Assembly: GCA_934754355.1 (NCBI GenBank)
Contig: CAKVID010000002.1
Coordinates: 1 to 64,000 of the forward strand
Source of the DNA: an uncultured Clostridia bacterium
GTDB taxonomy: Bacteria; Bacillota; Clostridia; Christensenellales; UBA1242
Direction of reading: 5' to 3'
DNA length: 64,000 nucleotides
Below are positions 25,401 through 33,038 of this stretch, in pieces. The notes beneath the pieces are model-generated. The model had not been told where the DNA came from, searched no databases, and saw only the letters and a program-made list of their open reading frames with translations. The translations under genes were made by a program, and so were the position numbers. The stretch's first letter is position 1. Every line of letters begins with the position of its first letter.

Positions 25401-26072
25401 GAACTTAATGCTGAATTACTATCTATTGATGAAGAAATTGCCGAATACAACAGACTTGCTGAAGAACAACTAGAAGAATTGAAAGCCAAAATAATGGCTG
25501 AGAAAGAAGAAATCAAGCGTCAAAAGATTGAAATTGAGATAAGAAAGAAAGAAGCCACTAGCGAAAGAGAGAAACAATTAAAAGCAAATCCTGAACTAGT
25601 TGGCAATGCAAAAGCAGAGAAAGAATTTGTCAGATTTATGGAAAAACTTGACAAACAAGAAATGCACTTGCAGAAACAATTAAGTCTTAAAGATATCAAA
25701 CTTGAAAATACCAAAGAGGTAGATAAATCTAAACTTGCTAAATTCTTGGAAAGAAAAGAATTTATTAAAAATGAGATTGCTAAAATTGAAGCCGAGATTG
25801 AAAGCATTGCCAAGGAAGAAGCCGAAATGTGGGAAGAATATAAGCGCGCTAAAATTGAGGCAAAACAAATCAAGGCAGAAAATAGAGCAAAAGCAAAATT
25901 AGAAAAAGAAAATAAAACTGCCAAATCCACTACTTCAAGCAAAACAAACAAAACAAAAACATCTGCAAAGACTGAAAAATCAGAGACAAAAGAAAACACC
26001 CAAAATGCAGATACAAAAACAGAAGAAGTAACTAAAGATACAACTTCAACTGACGATAGTTCAAATAAATAA
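22467..26072 (+). CDS. Large surface protein with four beta-sandwich repeats and cytoplasmic coiled coil
   Basis: 1201 residues. Signal peptide (about 1-41, cleavage near VYA-G). Four diverged repeats of about 200 residues, ending near 251, 469, 678 and 876, each with a W-x-x-Y/F-x-F/V-Y strand and a closing GxVxFDDxxxE strand, as in carbohydrate-binding jelly rolls. One membrane helix at about 917-938. Then a 200-residue highly charged coiled coil rich in E, K and R, and a 60-residue T/K/E/S tail that should lie in the cytoplasm. The outer part probably binds glycans or peptidoglycan; the inner part suggests scaffolding. No catalytic motif. AAGGTGA precedes the ATG. Single-gene unit. Confidence 0.85.
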   Translation: MLNTRHKKSKNIFFSLILCFAMIISAFAGIHFSPKSEEVYAGSDYIVKNVSNDLLNSYHNFYTTSTAKPATPNGWSEITTNQVNKDNIIKGIVDVTDETTFKTSTYKTTRPNMPKDESSDEAYFKNLMINSFNGAGRFGYKSNSISLDANSFYEIRVKLYTHRTAKSNDFEETDPTASIYLTGLTDDKEYDTQVKFENINTLTSWTTYSFYIDTNSSASVNLELWLGSKTTSVQGAVFFNNVKIYRYSEDYYTKYILSNEDTDTNNFNIISLSQNENLSPVDNSSFETTTPMGWKNIAKSTTETDNQLCQIVDANNYSLVVNDTKTITAPGSNNSANNNHCLFMYNKENGYQAIESSKIEIQPLSYYKITFWAKSNCNTGSGATVYLVDKTENNPIENASLTLSTNFTKNSNIYRNDWTQYTFYVYGNENEVKNVAIQIWLGTTSSKTSGYVFVDDFRMQEISYDMFSNNSSSTNSSSLNFNSASDSFVIVNSNFNKTSNEDISATYPLDPTSWTKSGDTNSNTFSGVINASKEHFNANVDKYTNTTIMPTRPANHPIHKDNNNVLMIGSTSENNSQTYTSSSISLSPNSYYKLSYYVFTSYDRINNKNNGASVSLTTSTRTLYDYQNIHFTDNQWHQFVVYFKTGVSSDSATLNLNFKDLTGYVYFDDIRLETSKEEIFKNFTVEPEITYTKVDLSYENFDNKTFNSNDTIQNPNGWTASEQGVENNEFTINENNRGIIKVADYSSINTPSTLSGNANALFIQSLHDTNFAYTTNDSYSFSAKTYYKISVNVLTKNISSESTNEKASTYGARISLDGSNDIIFKGINTFGGWKTYTIYLTLENDLTSKISLALGNKDEKVSGTVLFDNFKIETIDQDTMKNELLTADESTTAKFINYTETTEDTKEDKSTWSNEFNWLILPSLFTALAIVIAVVGFYVRKINFSRKPKIKTKYDRRKTLDKDIDRRERIALRQQIIDELNAELLSIDEEIAEYNRLAEEQLEELKAKIMAEKEEIKRQKIEIEIRKKEATSEREKQLKANPELVGNAKAEKEFVRFMEKLDKQEMHLQKQLSLKDIKLENTKEVDKSKLAKFLERKEFIKNEIAKIEAEIESIAKEEAEMWEEYKRAKIEAKQIKAENRAKAKLEKENKTAKSTTSSKTNKTKTSAKTEKSETKENTQNADTKTEEVTKDTTSTDDSSNK

Positions 26073-26075
26073 AGA

Positions 26076-26110
26076 TAAAAAAGAAGTAATATATATTACT
26101 TCTTTTTTTG
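26076..26110. terminator. Bidirectional terminator behind the surface-protein gene
   Basis: AAAAAAGAAGTAATATATATTACTTCTTTTTTT, a perfect self-complementary stem with A- and T-runs, between convergent genes. Confidence 0.85.
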
Positions 26111-26174
26111 CGTTTTTAAATACATGAATTTTTGTAATTAACTTAAATATTCTCTAGTAACTAAATATTTATAA

Positions 26175-27374
26175 TCAACTTAATTTTGTCTTATTTCCCC
26201 TATTTGGTCTACCTATTAAATCAGATGTTCTTTTCTTGACTACTAATTTACTTAGCGGTTTTATGACTAAATCTTTCTGATACAGACTTCTAGTTCTAAT
26301 CAAATTAGTATCGAAGCATTTATTCAATACCTCTTTCTTAGTATCATTATTTATCCAAGCATTAGTATAAATAGAATAATAATTATTATTTTGGAATGTA
26401 ATCGCTAATTTGCAAGCCAAAATATTACTTACTTGGTTTTGATATTTCTTATCTATTGCAAGCATACTGATATCATATTCATTTCTGTACTCTCCACCAA
26501 CAGTATACATTCTCTTGGAAACCAATACGTTGCCACAGGTTGTTTGTAATGCTAGAGATGTGTTTTTAGTGACAATCATACTTCCTACAACTTCATCACT
26601 ATCATTTATAATAATTACGAAATCATCACTCTCATATAGTTTATTTATAAATTTAAGATAACTAAGATAAACTTTATCTTCTATAACAGATGAGTATTGA
26701 GATAGGCTATTATCATATAGCAAATCAAAAACTTTTCTGCCGTACACCGATATTTTGAATTTCTTATTACCCTCTACAAATTTAAAGTTATTTTGAGAAA
26801 GCAATTTATTAATTTCAATACTTGCATTAGTTTGGTCAAAATCATTTCGTAACATTAATTGATATTCATTAAATTTCTTTGATATAGTAAAGCCAAAATT
26901 CCTAAGATGTTCGGCGTAGTATTCAAAATTGAATTTCTGCTGATATGTAGATAAAGAATAAGTATTATTAGATATTACCACTCCACATTGCATTAAATCA
27001 TTGAAGCCCATATCTCCTATAATTTTCTCTGCTTTAAGGGTCTTAGCCCAGTCACAAACTGCATTAAGAAGTGCGAAAGACACTTCACTATCATTAATAA
27101 AATCAAGATGTGAGAACTTAACAACTTTGTTATTTGACATATCTATTCTATTATAAGAACATAGTATTCTACCAACAATTCTACCTTCTTGATAAGCAAG
27201 CACACCCATTATTTCATTAGAAATTAAATTTGGATTTGTTTTATGTGAAAAAAGATGTTTCTCAAATTTATGATAATAAGGAACATAACTATGATTTTCT
27301 TTATATAAAAAATCAGCAAATTTGATAAAGTCTTTCTGCTGTTTTTTTGTCTTAACAATTCTTAATTCAACCAT
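26175..27374 (-). CDS. YghO-like GNAT-fold protein
   Basis: 399 residues. The N-terminal part follows the pattern of large YghO-type acetyltransferases: FIKFADFLYKENHSYVP, FSHKTNP, AYQEGRIVGRI (about 81-91) and DMGFNDLMQCGVV (about 140-152). The C-terminal half has a second GNAT-like region with VVGSMIV (about 261). Such two-domain proteins are widespread but uncharacterised. It is not in an operon with its neighbours. Confidence 0.75.
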   Translation of the reverse strand: MVELRIVKTKKQQKDFIKFADFLYKENHSYVPYYHKFEKHLFSHKTNPNLISNEIMGVLAYQEGRIVGRILCSYNRIDMSNNKVVKFSHLDFINDSEVSFALLNAVCDWAKTLKAEKIIGDMGFNDLMQCGVVISNNTYSLSTYQQKFNFEYYAEHLRNFGFTISKKFNEYQLMLRNDFDQTNASIEINKLLSQNNFKFVEGNKKFKISVYGRKVFDLLYDNSLSQYSSVIEDKVYLSYLKFINKLYESDDFVIIINDSDEVVGSMIVTKNTSLALQTTCGNVLVSKRMYTVGGEYRNEYDISMLAIDKKYQNQVSNILACKLAITFQNNNYYSIYTNAWINNDTKKEVLNKCFDTNLIRTRSLYQKDLVIKPLSKLVVKKRTSDLIGRPNRGNKTKLS

Positions 27375-27462
27375 TAATACTCACTAACCTTCAATAGATA
27401 TATTTACTATAAACTATAGATAGTTTACACCAAGTAAGCATTTTTTGTCAATATAATACTAT

Positions 27463-27885
27463 TTATATCCACAATATTTGTCCTACAAATAATTTCTCTG
27501 TTTGCAAATTGTTATTAATTTTAATATCTTCTTTATTTATTCCAAATTTATACGCAATATCTTCTAAATTTTCTAGTGGTGATACAATGTATCTTATACT
27601 CTTTGGTTTTTTAAGAATTATGATATCATCTGTATTTAGTGTTTTATTTGTGTCGAGTTTGAAACCTCTTGCTAAAATATCTAGATAGTTATCTTCACTT
27701 TTAACTTTATACACATACGATGGTAGATAATTTTTTACTAAAATTATGTCATCTAAGCCATCACTTAATATAGCGTATTTATGTCCAAATACTTTATCGT
27801 TTGCCAATTTTATATTATTCATATTTAGTTCGTATTCAATTTTTTTGATACTATCTCCATTATTCAGAAGGTATATTTCTCTCAT
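27463..27885 (-). CDS. LysM-domain protein
   Basis: 140 residues from ATG at 27885, chosen because AGGGGA lies five bases upstream. Two LysM-like units: YKVKSEDNYLDILARGF (about 59-75) through IIILKKP, and YIVSPLENLEDIAYKFG through VGQILWI at the C-terminus. A third degenerate unit may occupy the N-terminus. LysM binds peptidoglycan or chitin-like glycans. No signal peptide is visible, which in spore formers is common for spore-coat or cortex-associated LysM proteins. Confidence 0.8.
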   Translation of the reverse strand: MREIYLLNNGDSIKKIEYELNMNNIKLANDKVFGHKYAILSDGLDDIILVKNYLPSYVYKVKSEDNYLDILARGFKLDTNKTLNTDDIIILKKPKSIRYIVSPLENLEDIAYKFGINKEDIKINNNLQTEKLFVGQILWI

Positions 27886-28174
27886 ATATTCCCCTAATAT
27901 TTTCATACTTTTAATCAAAGCGACAAATTGATTAAAATATCATATGAAACTTCAAACATCTTTTAGAACAATAAAATATTTAATTGAAATAATATTCTAT
28001 CCAAAGTTAAAGTTTTCAAAAAAATAATGGACAAAACCCAAAATTAAGAATAACCATAAAAAATATCAAATATATTTATTGTATACTAACTAAATTCGCA
28101 GATGTAACACTTACATTTTACTATACATTATGTACTATTCAAATACTATGCAAATTTATAAAAAATTTAGTATT
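27886..28174. other. Divergent intergenic region upstream of the flippase gene
   Basis: AT-rich with no gene. It ends in AGAGGTG at 28175-28181, a ribosome binding site too far from the ATG at 28207 (see findings). Confidence 0.4.
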
Positions 28175-28206
28175 AGAGGTGTATTATCAAAAAAATAATT
28201 AAAGCA

Positions 28207-29706
28207 ATGTTAATGCTTTCTATTTTCAGCGTTCTTACCAGATGTTTGGGTTTCATATACAAAATATACCTAACCAAAATAATGTCCACCACCGAACTAG
28301 GCATTTACAATTTAACAGTATCTGTATACATGGTTCTTATTACAATTGTTGGCGCAAGTATTCCACTGACCATATCCAAAATTACAGCAATTAATAAAAG
28401 TAAAAATACTGAAAGCGAAACAAAATATAGTGTTACAAGTTCACTACTACTTACCACCACTCTATCTATATTTTTGTCACTACTACTAATTATATCCAAG
28501 CCTATACTTACTCTACTTATAGGAGATGAAATTGGCTACTACATAATTCTATCATTAATCCCGTCTATAATATTTACGGCTATATATTCTCAAATAAGAG
28601 GGTATCTTTGGGGACTAGAAAACTATTTTGCAGTAAGTATCGTAGAATTTATAGAACAAATAATGAGAATTGGATTTTGTCTATTATTTGGAATTACGGG
28701 TTGGTTCAAGTCTCCAATAATTGCAGTCGGAGTTGCTCTAAGTATTGCGTGCGGACTAAGTACTATTTATGGAATTATACTTTACTTCAAGAATGGCGGT
28801 CGCTTCAAATACAAAAACGGATATTTCAAAAGCATTATAAAGTCTTCCCTTCCCCTTACAGGAGTTAGATTATTTGGAAGTTTATTGCAGCCAATTATTG
28901 CTATCTTATTGCCTCTAAGACTATGTAGTTTAGGCATGTCAAAGAACTTGGCACTAAGCGAATTGGGAATAGTTATGGGAATGACAATGCCTTTGCTATC
29001 AATTCCTTCTACACTAATTGGTGCTATGTGCATGATACTAATTCCTAGAATAAATGGAATAAATAATAATGACGAATTAAAAACTCAAATTAATACATAT
29101 CTAAAATTCACTATTACTTGCTCATTTCTTTTTATCCCTGTATTTATTTCACTTAGCACACCTATATGCAATTATGTCTTTGGCAATTTGAATGCAGGAA
29201 TTTATATGACTAATTGCTCTTGGATAATAATTCCGCTTGGATTATCTCAGATAACAACATCAATACTAAATGCGATAAGCGAAGAACAAAAATCTTTTAT
29301 GTATTATGTAATAAGTAGTATATTTTTGATACTTTTAATTGTAATTCTACCCAACTTTGCAGGAATTCAAGCCATGCTACTAGCAAGCGGGATAAGTTCT
29401 ACACTTCTTGTAATACTTAATCTTAATTACTTAAGAAAGAAAACTAATATAAAAACACAAATATTGAAGTCTCTTTTCTTATTTGTCTTAGTTTCTATTC
29501 CGGTTATTATTCTTAATAACTTCTGTTATAATATATTAATTAATTGCATGAGTACATTTATAAGCATTATGCTAACAGGAATTATAAGCGTACTTGGATT
29601 TATGGCAATGCTTTTCGTATTTGGAATAATGGATATTAAAATACTTAAAGAATATCTACTAAAAAATATAAAAATAAAATCCAAAAAAGATAAACTTAAA
29701 GCATAA
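28207..29706 (+). CDS. SpoVB/MurJ-like polysaccharide flippase
   Basis: 499 residues from the first ATG, with about 14 hydrophobic helices. The N-terminal pattern LTRCLGFIYKIYLTKIMSTT and the layout match the SpoVB branch of the MOP (Wzx/MurJ) flippase family, which moves lipid-linked wall precursors across the membrane and in spore formers serves cortex synthesis. The family normally has several basic residues before the first helix; the in-frame codons just upstream (from about 28183) encode such a start, IIKKIIKAM, but lack an ATG. The true start may be a non-AUG codon at 28186 or 28183, six or fewer bases after AGAGG. Confidence 0.85.
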   Translation: MLMLSIFSVLTRCLGFIYKIYLTKIMSTTELGIYNLTVSVYMVLITIVGASIPLTISKITAINKSKNTESETKYSVTSSLLLTTTLSIFLSLLLIISKPILTLLIGDEIGYYIILSLIPSIIFTAIYSQIRGYLWGLENYFAVSIVEFIEQIMRIGFCLLFGITGWFKSPIIAVGVALSIACGLSTIYGIILYFKNGGRFKYKNGYFKSIIKSSLPLTGVRLFGSLLQPIIAILLPLRLCSLGMSKNLALSELGIVMGMTMPLLSIPSTLIGAMCMILIPRINGINNNDELKTQINTYLKFTITCSFLFIPVFISLSTPICNYVFGNLNAGIYMTNCSWIIIPLGLSQITTSILNAISEEQKSFMYYVISSIFLILLIVILPNFAGIQAMLLASGISSTLLVILNLNYLRKKTNIKTQILKSLFLFVLVSIPVIILNNFCYNILINCMSTFISIMLTGIISVLGFMAMLFVFGIMDIKILKEYLLKNIKIKSKKDKLKA

Positions 29707-29745
29707 AAAATAAAGATTAAATATTAAAAATATAATTAGAACATG

Positions 29746-29807
29746 AAAATATATTATTAATGCATAAAAATATTATTGAACAAAAATATATTATTAATGC
29801 ATAAAAA
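29746..29807. repeat. Short tandem direct repeat downstream of the flippase
   Basis: AAAATATATTATTAATGCATAAAA occurs at 29746 and again at about 29783 (period 37), separated by TATTATTGAAC. AT-rich; probably local duplication. Confidence 0.55.
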
Positions 29808-29835
29808 AAGCGAGAATATCTCGCATTTTTATTTC
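29799..29835. terminator. Terminator between convergent genes
   Basis: GCGAGA ATA TCTCGC with AAAAAAA on one side and ATTTTTATTTC on the other; serves the minus-strand gene at 29829, whose stop overlaps it, and possibly the flippase. Confidence 0.75.
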
Positions 29836-30182
29836 TCTATTTTTGGCAATATTGTCATACTAGAGCATACTAAACCAATAGACAATAGAACTATAAGTGA
29901 CCTAGTATCAACCGTCTCTTTGATAGAGAGAAGCAAAGCAGTTAAAGCCATAACCATTGCCACAAATCTAAAAATTAGATCTAATATATTTATAATTTTC
30001 TTATTTTTCTGTTTGCTTGCAATAAAATTAAGAATTCGGGATTGTTCTTCACTTGAAATTTTACTTGCCTTGCTATCCAAATTTCTAATTATATCTATAT
30101 CTACACCTAATTTTTTGGCACATTCTTCATCAGTTAATTTGTTTTCAATTTGATAATTTCTAACCTTATTTACGAATTCCAT
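29829..30182 (-). CDS. HTH-like protein with two membrane helices
   Basis: 117 residues. The first 50 resemble a Cro/C1-type helix-turn-helix (KLTDEECAKKLGVDIDIIRNLD, recognition region about 16-36); two hydrophobic helices follow (about 66-86 and 93-112). A membrane-tethered DNA-binding protein or a small membrane protein with a chance HTH are both possible. AAGGA precedes the ATG. Confidence 0.65.
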   Translation of the reverse strand: MEFVNKVRNYQIENKLTDEECAKKLGVDIDIIRNLDSKASKISSEEQSRILNFIASKQKNKKIINILDLIFRFVAMVMALTALLLSIKETVDTRSLIVLLSIGLVCSSMTILPKIEK

Positions 30183-30271
30183 TAGTTCTTCCTTATAATA
30201 TTTTCTTTAAATACTATCTAATTATCTATATTTCATTCATTATAACACTATATAGAATTTTTACAAAGTAT

Positions 30272-30802
30272 TTAATGAGAATTTACAGATTTTCTATCAT
30301 TTAATCTACTAATGAATATTATAGTCCAAATAATCATAAAAATATCCATTGCTATAGCAAAATATGCAGAAGTAAAACAAGCATAAATACCCCACAAAAT
30401 TTTGGTTATCATAAATACGATTTTGATTATTACTACATTATCTTGCCATACAGAGAAACATACAAGTAATGAGGCAATAGTTGGAAAAATATCATACCAA
30501 TAAGTAAATGTAAGTATTGATGTAAACAAACTTAATACAACAAAAAATATTAGAATTATAATATACCATGCTTTGCTATATTTTGACTTAAATCTATATA
30601 CAATTAATCTAATTATCGTAACGATAGACAAATAAAATGCAACCATTTTATTTAGTAATAAATACTGCACACCTGAGAAAACATTTTGGGATAAATTATA
30701 ATAAATATATCCCACTCTGTTCCTCTGCACAATGCTACATATCGCTATCATAAAAGCAAGTAATCCAAATACTTGCGCAAGTAAAAATTTAGTTTCCCAC
30801 AT
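30272..30802 (-). CDS. YgjV-family inner membrane protein
   Basis: 176 residues with six hydrophobic helices. The start LLAQVFGLLAFMIAICSIVQRN and the NVFSGVQYLLL and AFYLSIVTIIR stretches fit the YgjV (Imp-YgjV) family of unknown function. The ATG has no Shine-Dalgarno sequence and lies at the edge of a perfect 8-bp stem inverted repeat (30801-30821). The upstream gene on the same strand is the ttcA-like gene, 43 bases away. Confidence 0.75.
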   Translation of the reverse strand: MWETKFLLAQVFGLLAFMIAICSIVQRNRVGYIYYNLSQNVFSGVQYLLLNKMVAFYLSIVTIIRLIVYRFKSKYSKAWYIIILIFFVVLSLFTSILTFTYWYDIFPTIASLLVCFSVWQDNVVIIKIVFMITKILWGIYACFTSAYFAIAMDIFMIIWTIIFISRLNDRKSVNSH

Positions 30803-30821
30803 ACTTCATTATATGAAGTAT
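30801..30821. repeat. Hairpin overlapping the ygjV-like start codon
   Basis: ATACTTCA TTATA TGAAGTAT; in the minus-strand RNA the start AUG falls in the 3' arm of the stem. No T-run follows on the minus strand. On the plus strand TTCATTTTTTTG follows, so it would also look like a terminator in that direction, though no plus-strand gene precedes it. Confidence 0.6.
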
Positions 30822-30845
30822 TCATTTTTTTGTTTATGTTATTAT

Positions 30846-31676
30846 TTAATTATCATAATCATCTAGGAATGAGTGAATAACTTTATGGCTCTTATATGCA
30901 AGAATTTTATCCAAATTTACATTTGATGCACTACTAAATATATTTTTTTCTACATTTTCATTATATTTGCTTAATTCTTTAATTAACATCTTGGTTGCGT
31001 GTCTTTGAGAATTTAATTGATGTTCCTCTTCATTTTCTATGTTTTCTGTTAATCTACAGGCACATCTAATAAAATTTAGTTCGCAAGCATCTCTCCATGC
31101 TAAAATGTCTTTCTCTCTAATCAAATACATAGGTCTAATTAATTCCATTCCTTCATAATTATCGCTATGTAATTTGGGCATCATTGTTTGAAATGAACCA
31201 GCATTAAGAATATTAAGAAGTGTGGTCTCAATCACATCGTCATAATGATGACCAAGTGCAATTTTATTACACCCTCTATCTTTTGCCAAACGATACAATG
31301 CTCCCCTTCTCATTCTAGCACAAAGATAACATGGACTGCCTTCTATTTTATTAGTAACATCAAATATATCTGTTTCAACTATTTCGGCTGGTATATGTAG
31401 ATATTCTAGATTATGTTTTATTAAATCTAAATTCTCTTTATTATACCCCGGGTTCATAACTAAATATTTTACATCAAATTTATATTTAGAATGTTTGTGC
31501 AATTCTTCAAACAATTTGGCAAGTAACATACTGTCTTTGCCACCAGATATGCACACACAGACACAATCCCCTTCTTTTAGCAATTGATAGTCATTAATGG
31601 CTTTAGTAAATTTTGACCAAAGTCTAGACCTATAAGTTGTTATTATCAATCTTTCTATTTCTTGATATTTTTCCAT
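30846..31676 (-). CDS. TtcA-family tRNA thiolation enzyme
   Basis: 276 residues. PP-loop ATPase motif SGGKDS (44-49), C116-x2-C119 in CYLCARMRRG, and C205-x-C207 in the CACRL stretch; LGHHYDDVIET is also conserved. These match TtcA-type proteins, which use an Fe-S cluster to make 2-thiocytidine in tRNA; in Firmicutes the exact target is less certain. AAAAAGG precedes the ATG. Confidence 0.88.
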   Translation of the reverse strand: MEKYQEIERLIITTYRSRLWSKFTKAINDYQLLKEGDCVCVCISGGKDSMLLAKLFEELHKHSKYKFDVKYLVMNPGYNKENLDLIKHNLEYLHIPAEIVETDIFDVTNKIEGSPCYLCARMRRGALYRLAKDRGCNKIALGHHYDDVIETTLLNILNAGSFQTMMPKLHSDNYEGMELIRPMYLIREKDILAWRDACELNFIRCACRLTENIENEEEHQLNSQRHATKMLIKELSKYNENVEKNIFSSASNVNLDKILAYKSHKVIHSFLDDYDN

Positions 31677-31869
31677 AAAATATTACCTTTTTATTTTCTT
31701 TACATTAAATAATACAATAATTAAAAAGTTATTTCAATTATTTTAGATAATTATTACAAATTTTATCTTCCAATTTTTACTATATAATAAATATTGCAAA
31801 ATTACATAATTCGACAAAAATATACAAATAATATAATATATAGAATTTAATTCGATAATGGAGGTAAAT

Positions 31870-32409
31870 ATGAAAAGAATTCTAAAAATATTTATGTGTC
31901 TAACACTAATAATCGTATCTGCTTACGGATTATGTGCGTGCGGTACAGAACAAAATTATTACATTACTGCAAATACATCGGGTGCTTCATTTAGCGGAAG
32001 TGATGTAGTATTCAAGAACGCAGATGACTTCAAAGTGGTATACAAGGGCGAAAATCACTATGTATTAGAAGGTAGCGCAAGTGTTATGAGCGAAGAGCAA
32101 GCAACTGCTTGGGGAACTGTAGTAAATTCCAAATATGTAGTATTAACCGTTAAAATGGGCGAAGGCGCTAATGCCATTATTGGTTGGAGAAATGCCGACA
32201 CTATGTCAACTCCTTACACCGAAAAAGAGATAGACGGCAGTTTAATCAAGCGTTCTACTTCTAAGAATGCCACTAAGAATTATATCTTAGCAATTAGTGA
32301 TGGAGACACTCTTAGACACCCTGATTTGAAAATCTGGAGAATAGAAGTAACCGAGAAAGATGCTACTGAAGCAAAAATCTATACTGTTGATTTCTCAAAT
32401 CTATACTAA
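31870..32409 (+). CDS. Small predicted lipoprotein
   Basis: 179 residues from ATG at 31870 (GGAGG five bases upstream; an in-frame ATG at 31858 precedes the ribosome binding site). Signal peptide ending in a lipobox LCAC with the lipidated cysteine at about residue 24. The mature part is soluble, beta-rich by appearance, with W, Y and G-rich stretches and no motif I recognise. It ends in a strong terminator and stands alone. Confidence 0.8.
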   Translation: MKRILKIFMCLTLIIVSAYGLCACGTEQNYYITANTSGASFSGSDVVFKNADDFKVVYKGENHYVLEGSASVMSEEQATAWGTVVNSKYVVLTVKMGEGANAIIGWRNADTMSTPYTEKEIDGSLIKRSTSKNATKNYILAISDGDTLRHPDLKIWRIEVTEKDATEAKIYTVDFSNLY

Positions 32410-32418
32410 TTAAATTAA

Positions 32419-32464
32419 GCCACGAATAAATAATTTATTTATATTTGTTCGTGGTTTTTTTTGC
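32419..32464 (+). terminator. Terminator of the lipoprotein gene
   Basis: CCACGAA...TTCGTGG stem (32420-32454 with AT loop) followed by eight T. Confidence 0.85.
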
Positions 32465-32515
32465 TATTTTATTTTTTTTGTGCTAAATTATATGAAAAGT
32501 TAGGAGGAATTGATA

Positions 32516-32920
32516 ATGAAGATATCTTCTAAAGGTAGATATGCTGTAAGAATAATGGCAGAGATTGCCAAACACGATGGCAATTGCGTATCTGTATCTG
32601 AGATTGCAGACAAACAAAATATATCTATTAAATATACAGAGCAAATTATTTCTAAACTTGTAAATAATCAATTACTTAGAAGTTTCAGAGGGACTTCGGG
32701 CGGATATACCCTATCCAGAACTCCTAAAGAATATACAATCTCTGAGATATTAGAAGTAACTGGAGACGCACCAAAAGTCGCTCCTTGTTTGCAAAATTCT
32801 ACCGACTGCCCTAGAAAAAATACTTGTGATACAATTGGTGTTTGGGAAAAATTAAATAAACTTATATTCGATTACCTATCTAGCGTTACACTTGAAGATG
32901 TCTTGAATAGAAATTTTTAA
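32516..32920 (+). CDS. iscR: Rrf2-family Fe-S regulator (IscR-like)
   Basis: 134 residues from ATG at 32516, eight bases after AGGAGG (a TTG six bases upstream is in frame but too close to it). Rrf2 winged helix (about 1-80) with SIKYTEQIISKL as recognition region, and three cysteines C91, C98 and C104 that can bind [2Fe-2S] as in IscR. It sits directly upstream of iscS and iscU and so probably represses this cluster when clusters are abundant. Confidence 0.92.
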   Translation: MKISSKGRYAVRIMAEIAKHDGNCVSVSEIADKQNISIKYTEQIISKLVNNQLLRSFRGTSGGYTLSRTPKEYTISEILEVTGDAPKVAPCLQNSTDCPRKNTCDTIGVWEKLNKLIFDYLSSVTLEDVLNRNF

Positions 32921-32929
32921 TAAAAATAT

Positions 32930-32962
32930 TAAAAGATACTTGACAATGTATCTTTTTTATTT
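32930..32962 (+). terminator. Terminator between iscR and iscS
   Basis: AAAAGATAC TTGACAAT GTATCTTTTTTATTTT. It may separate iscR from iscSU or act as a partial terminator that lowers iscSU expression. Confidence 0.7.
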
Positions 32963-33038
32963 TATTATATATCATACTATTTTGGTAGGATTTAACTTTT
33001 TATTATAAATTGATTTACAAAAATTAAAGGAAATAATT

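Noticed and set aside
25277..25999. Minus-strand open frames opposite the coiled-coil part of the surface protein
   Set aside because: Antisense of Lys/Glu-rich codons gives long Ser/Phe/Leu-rich frames; typical artefact.
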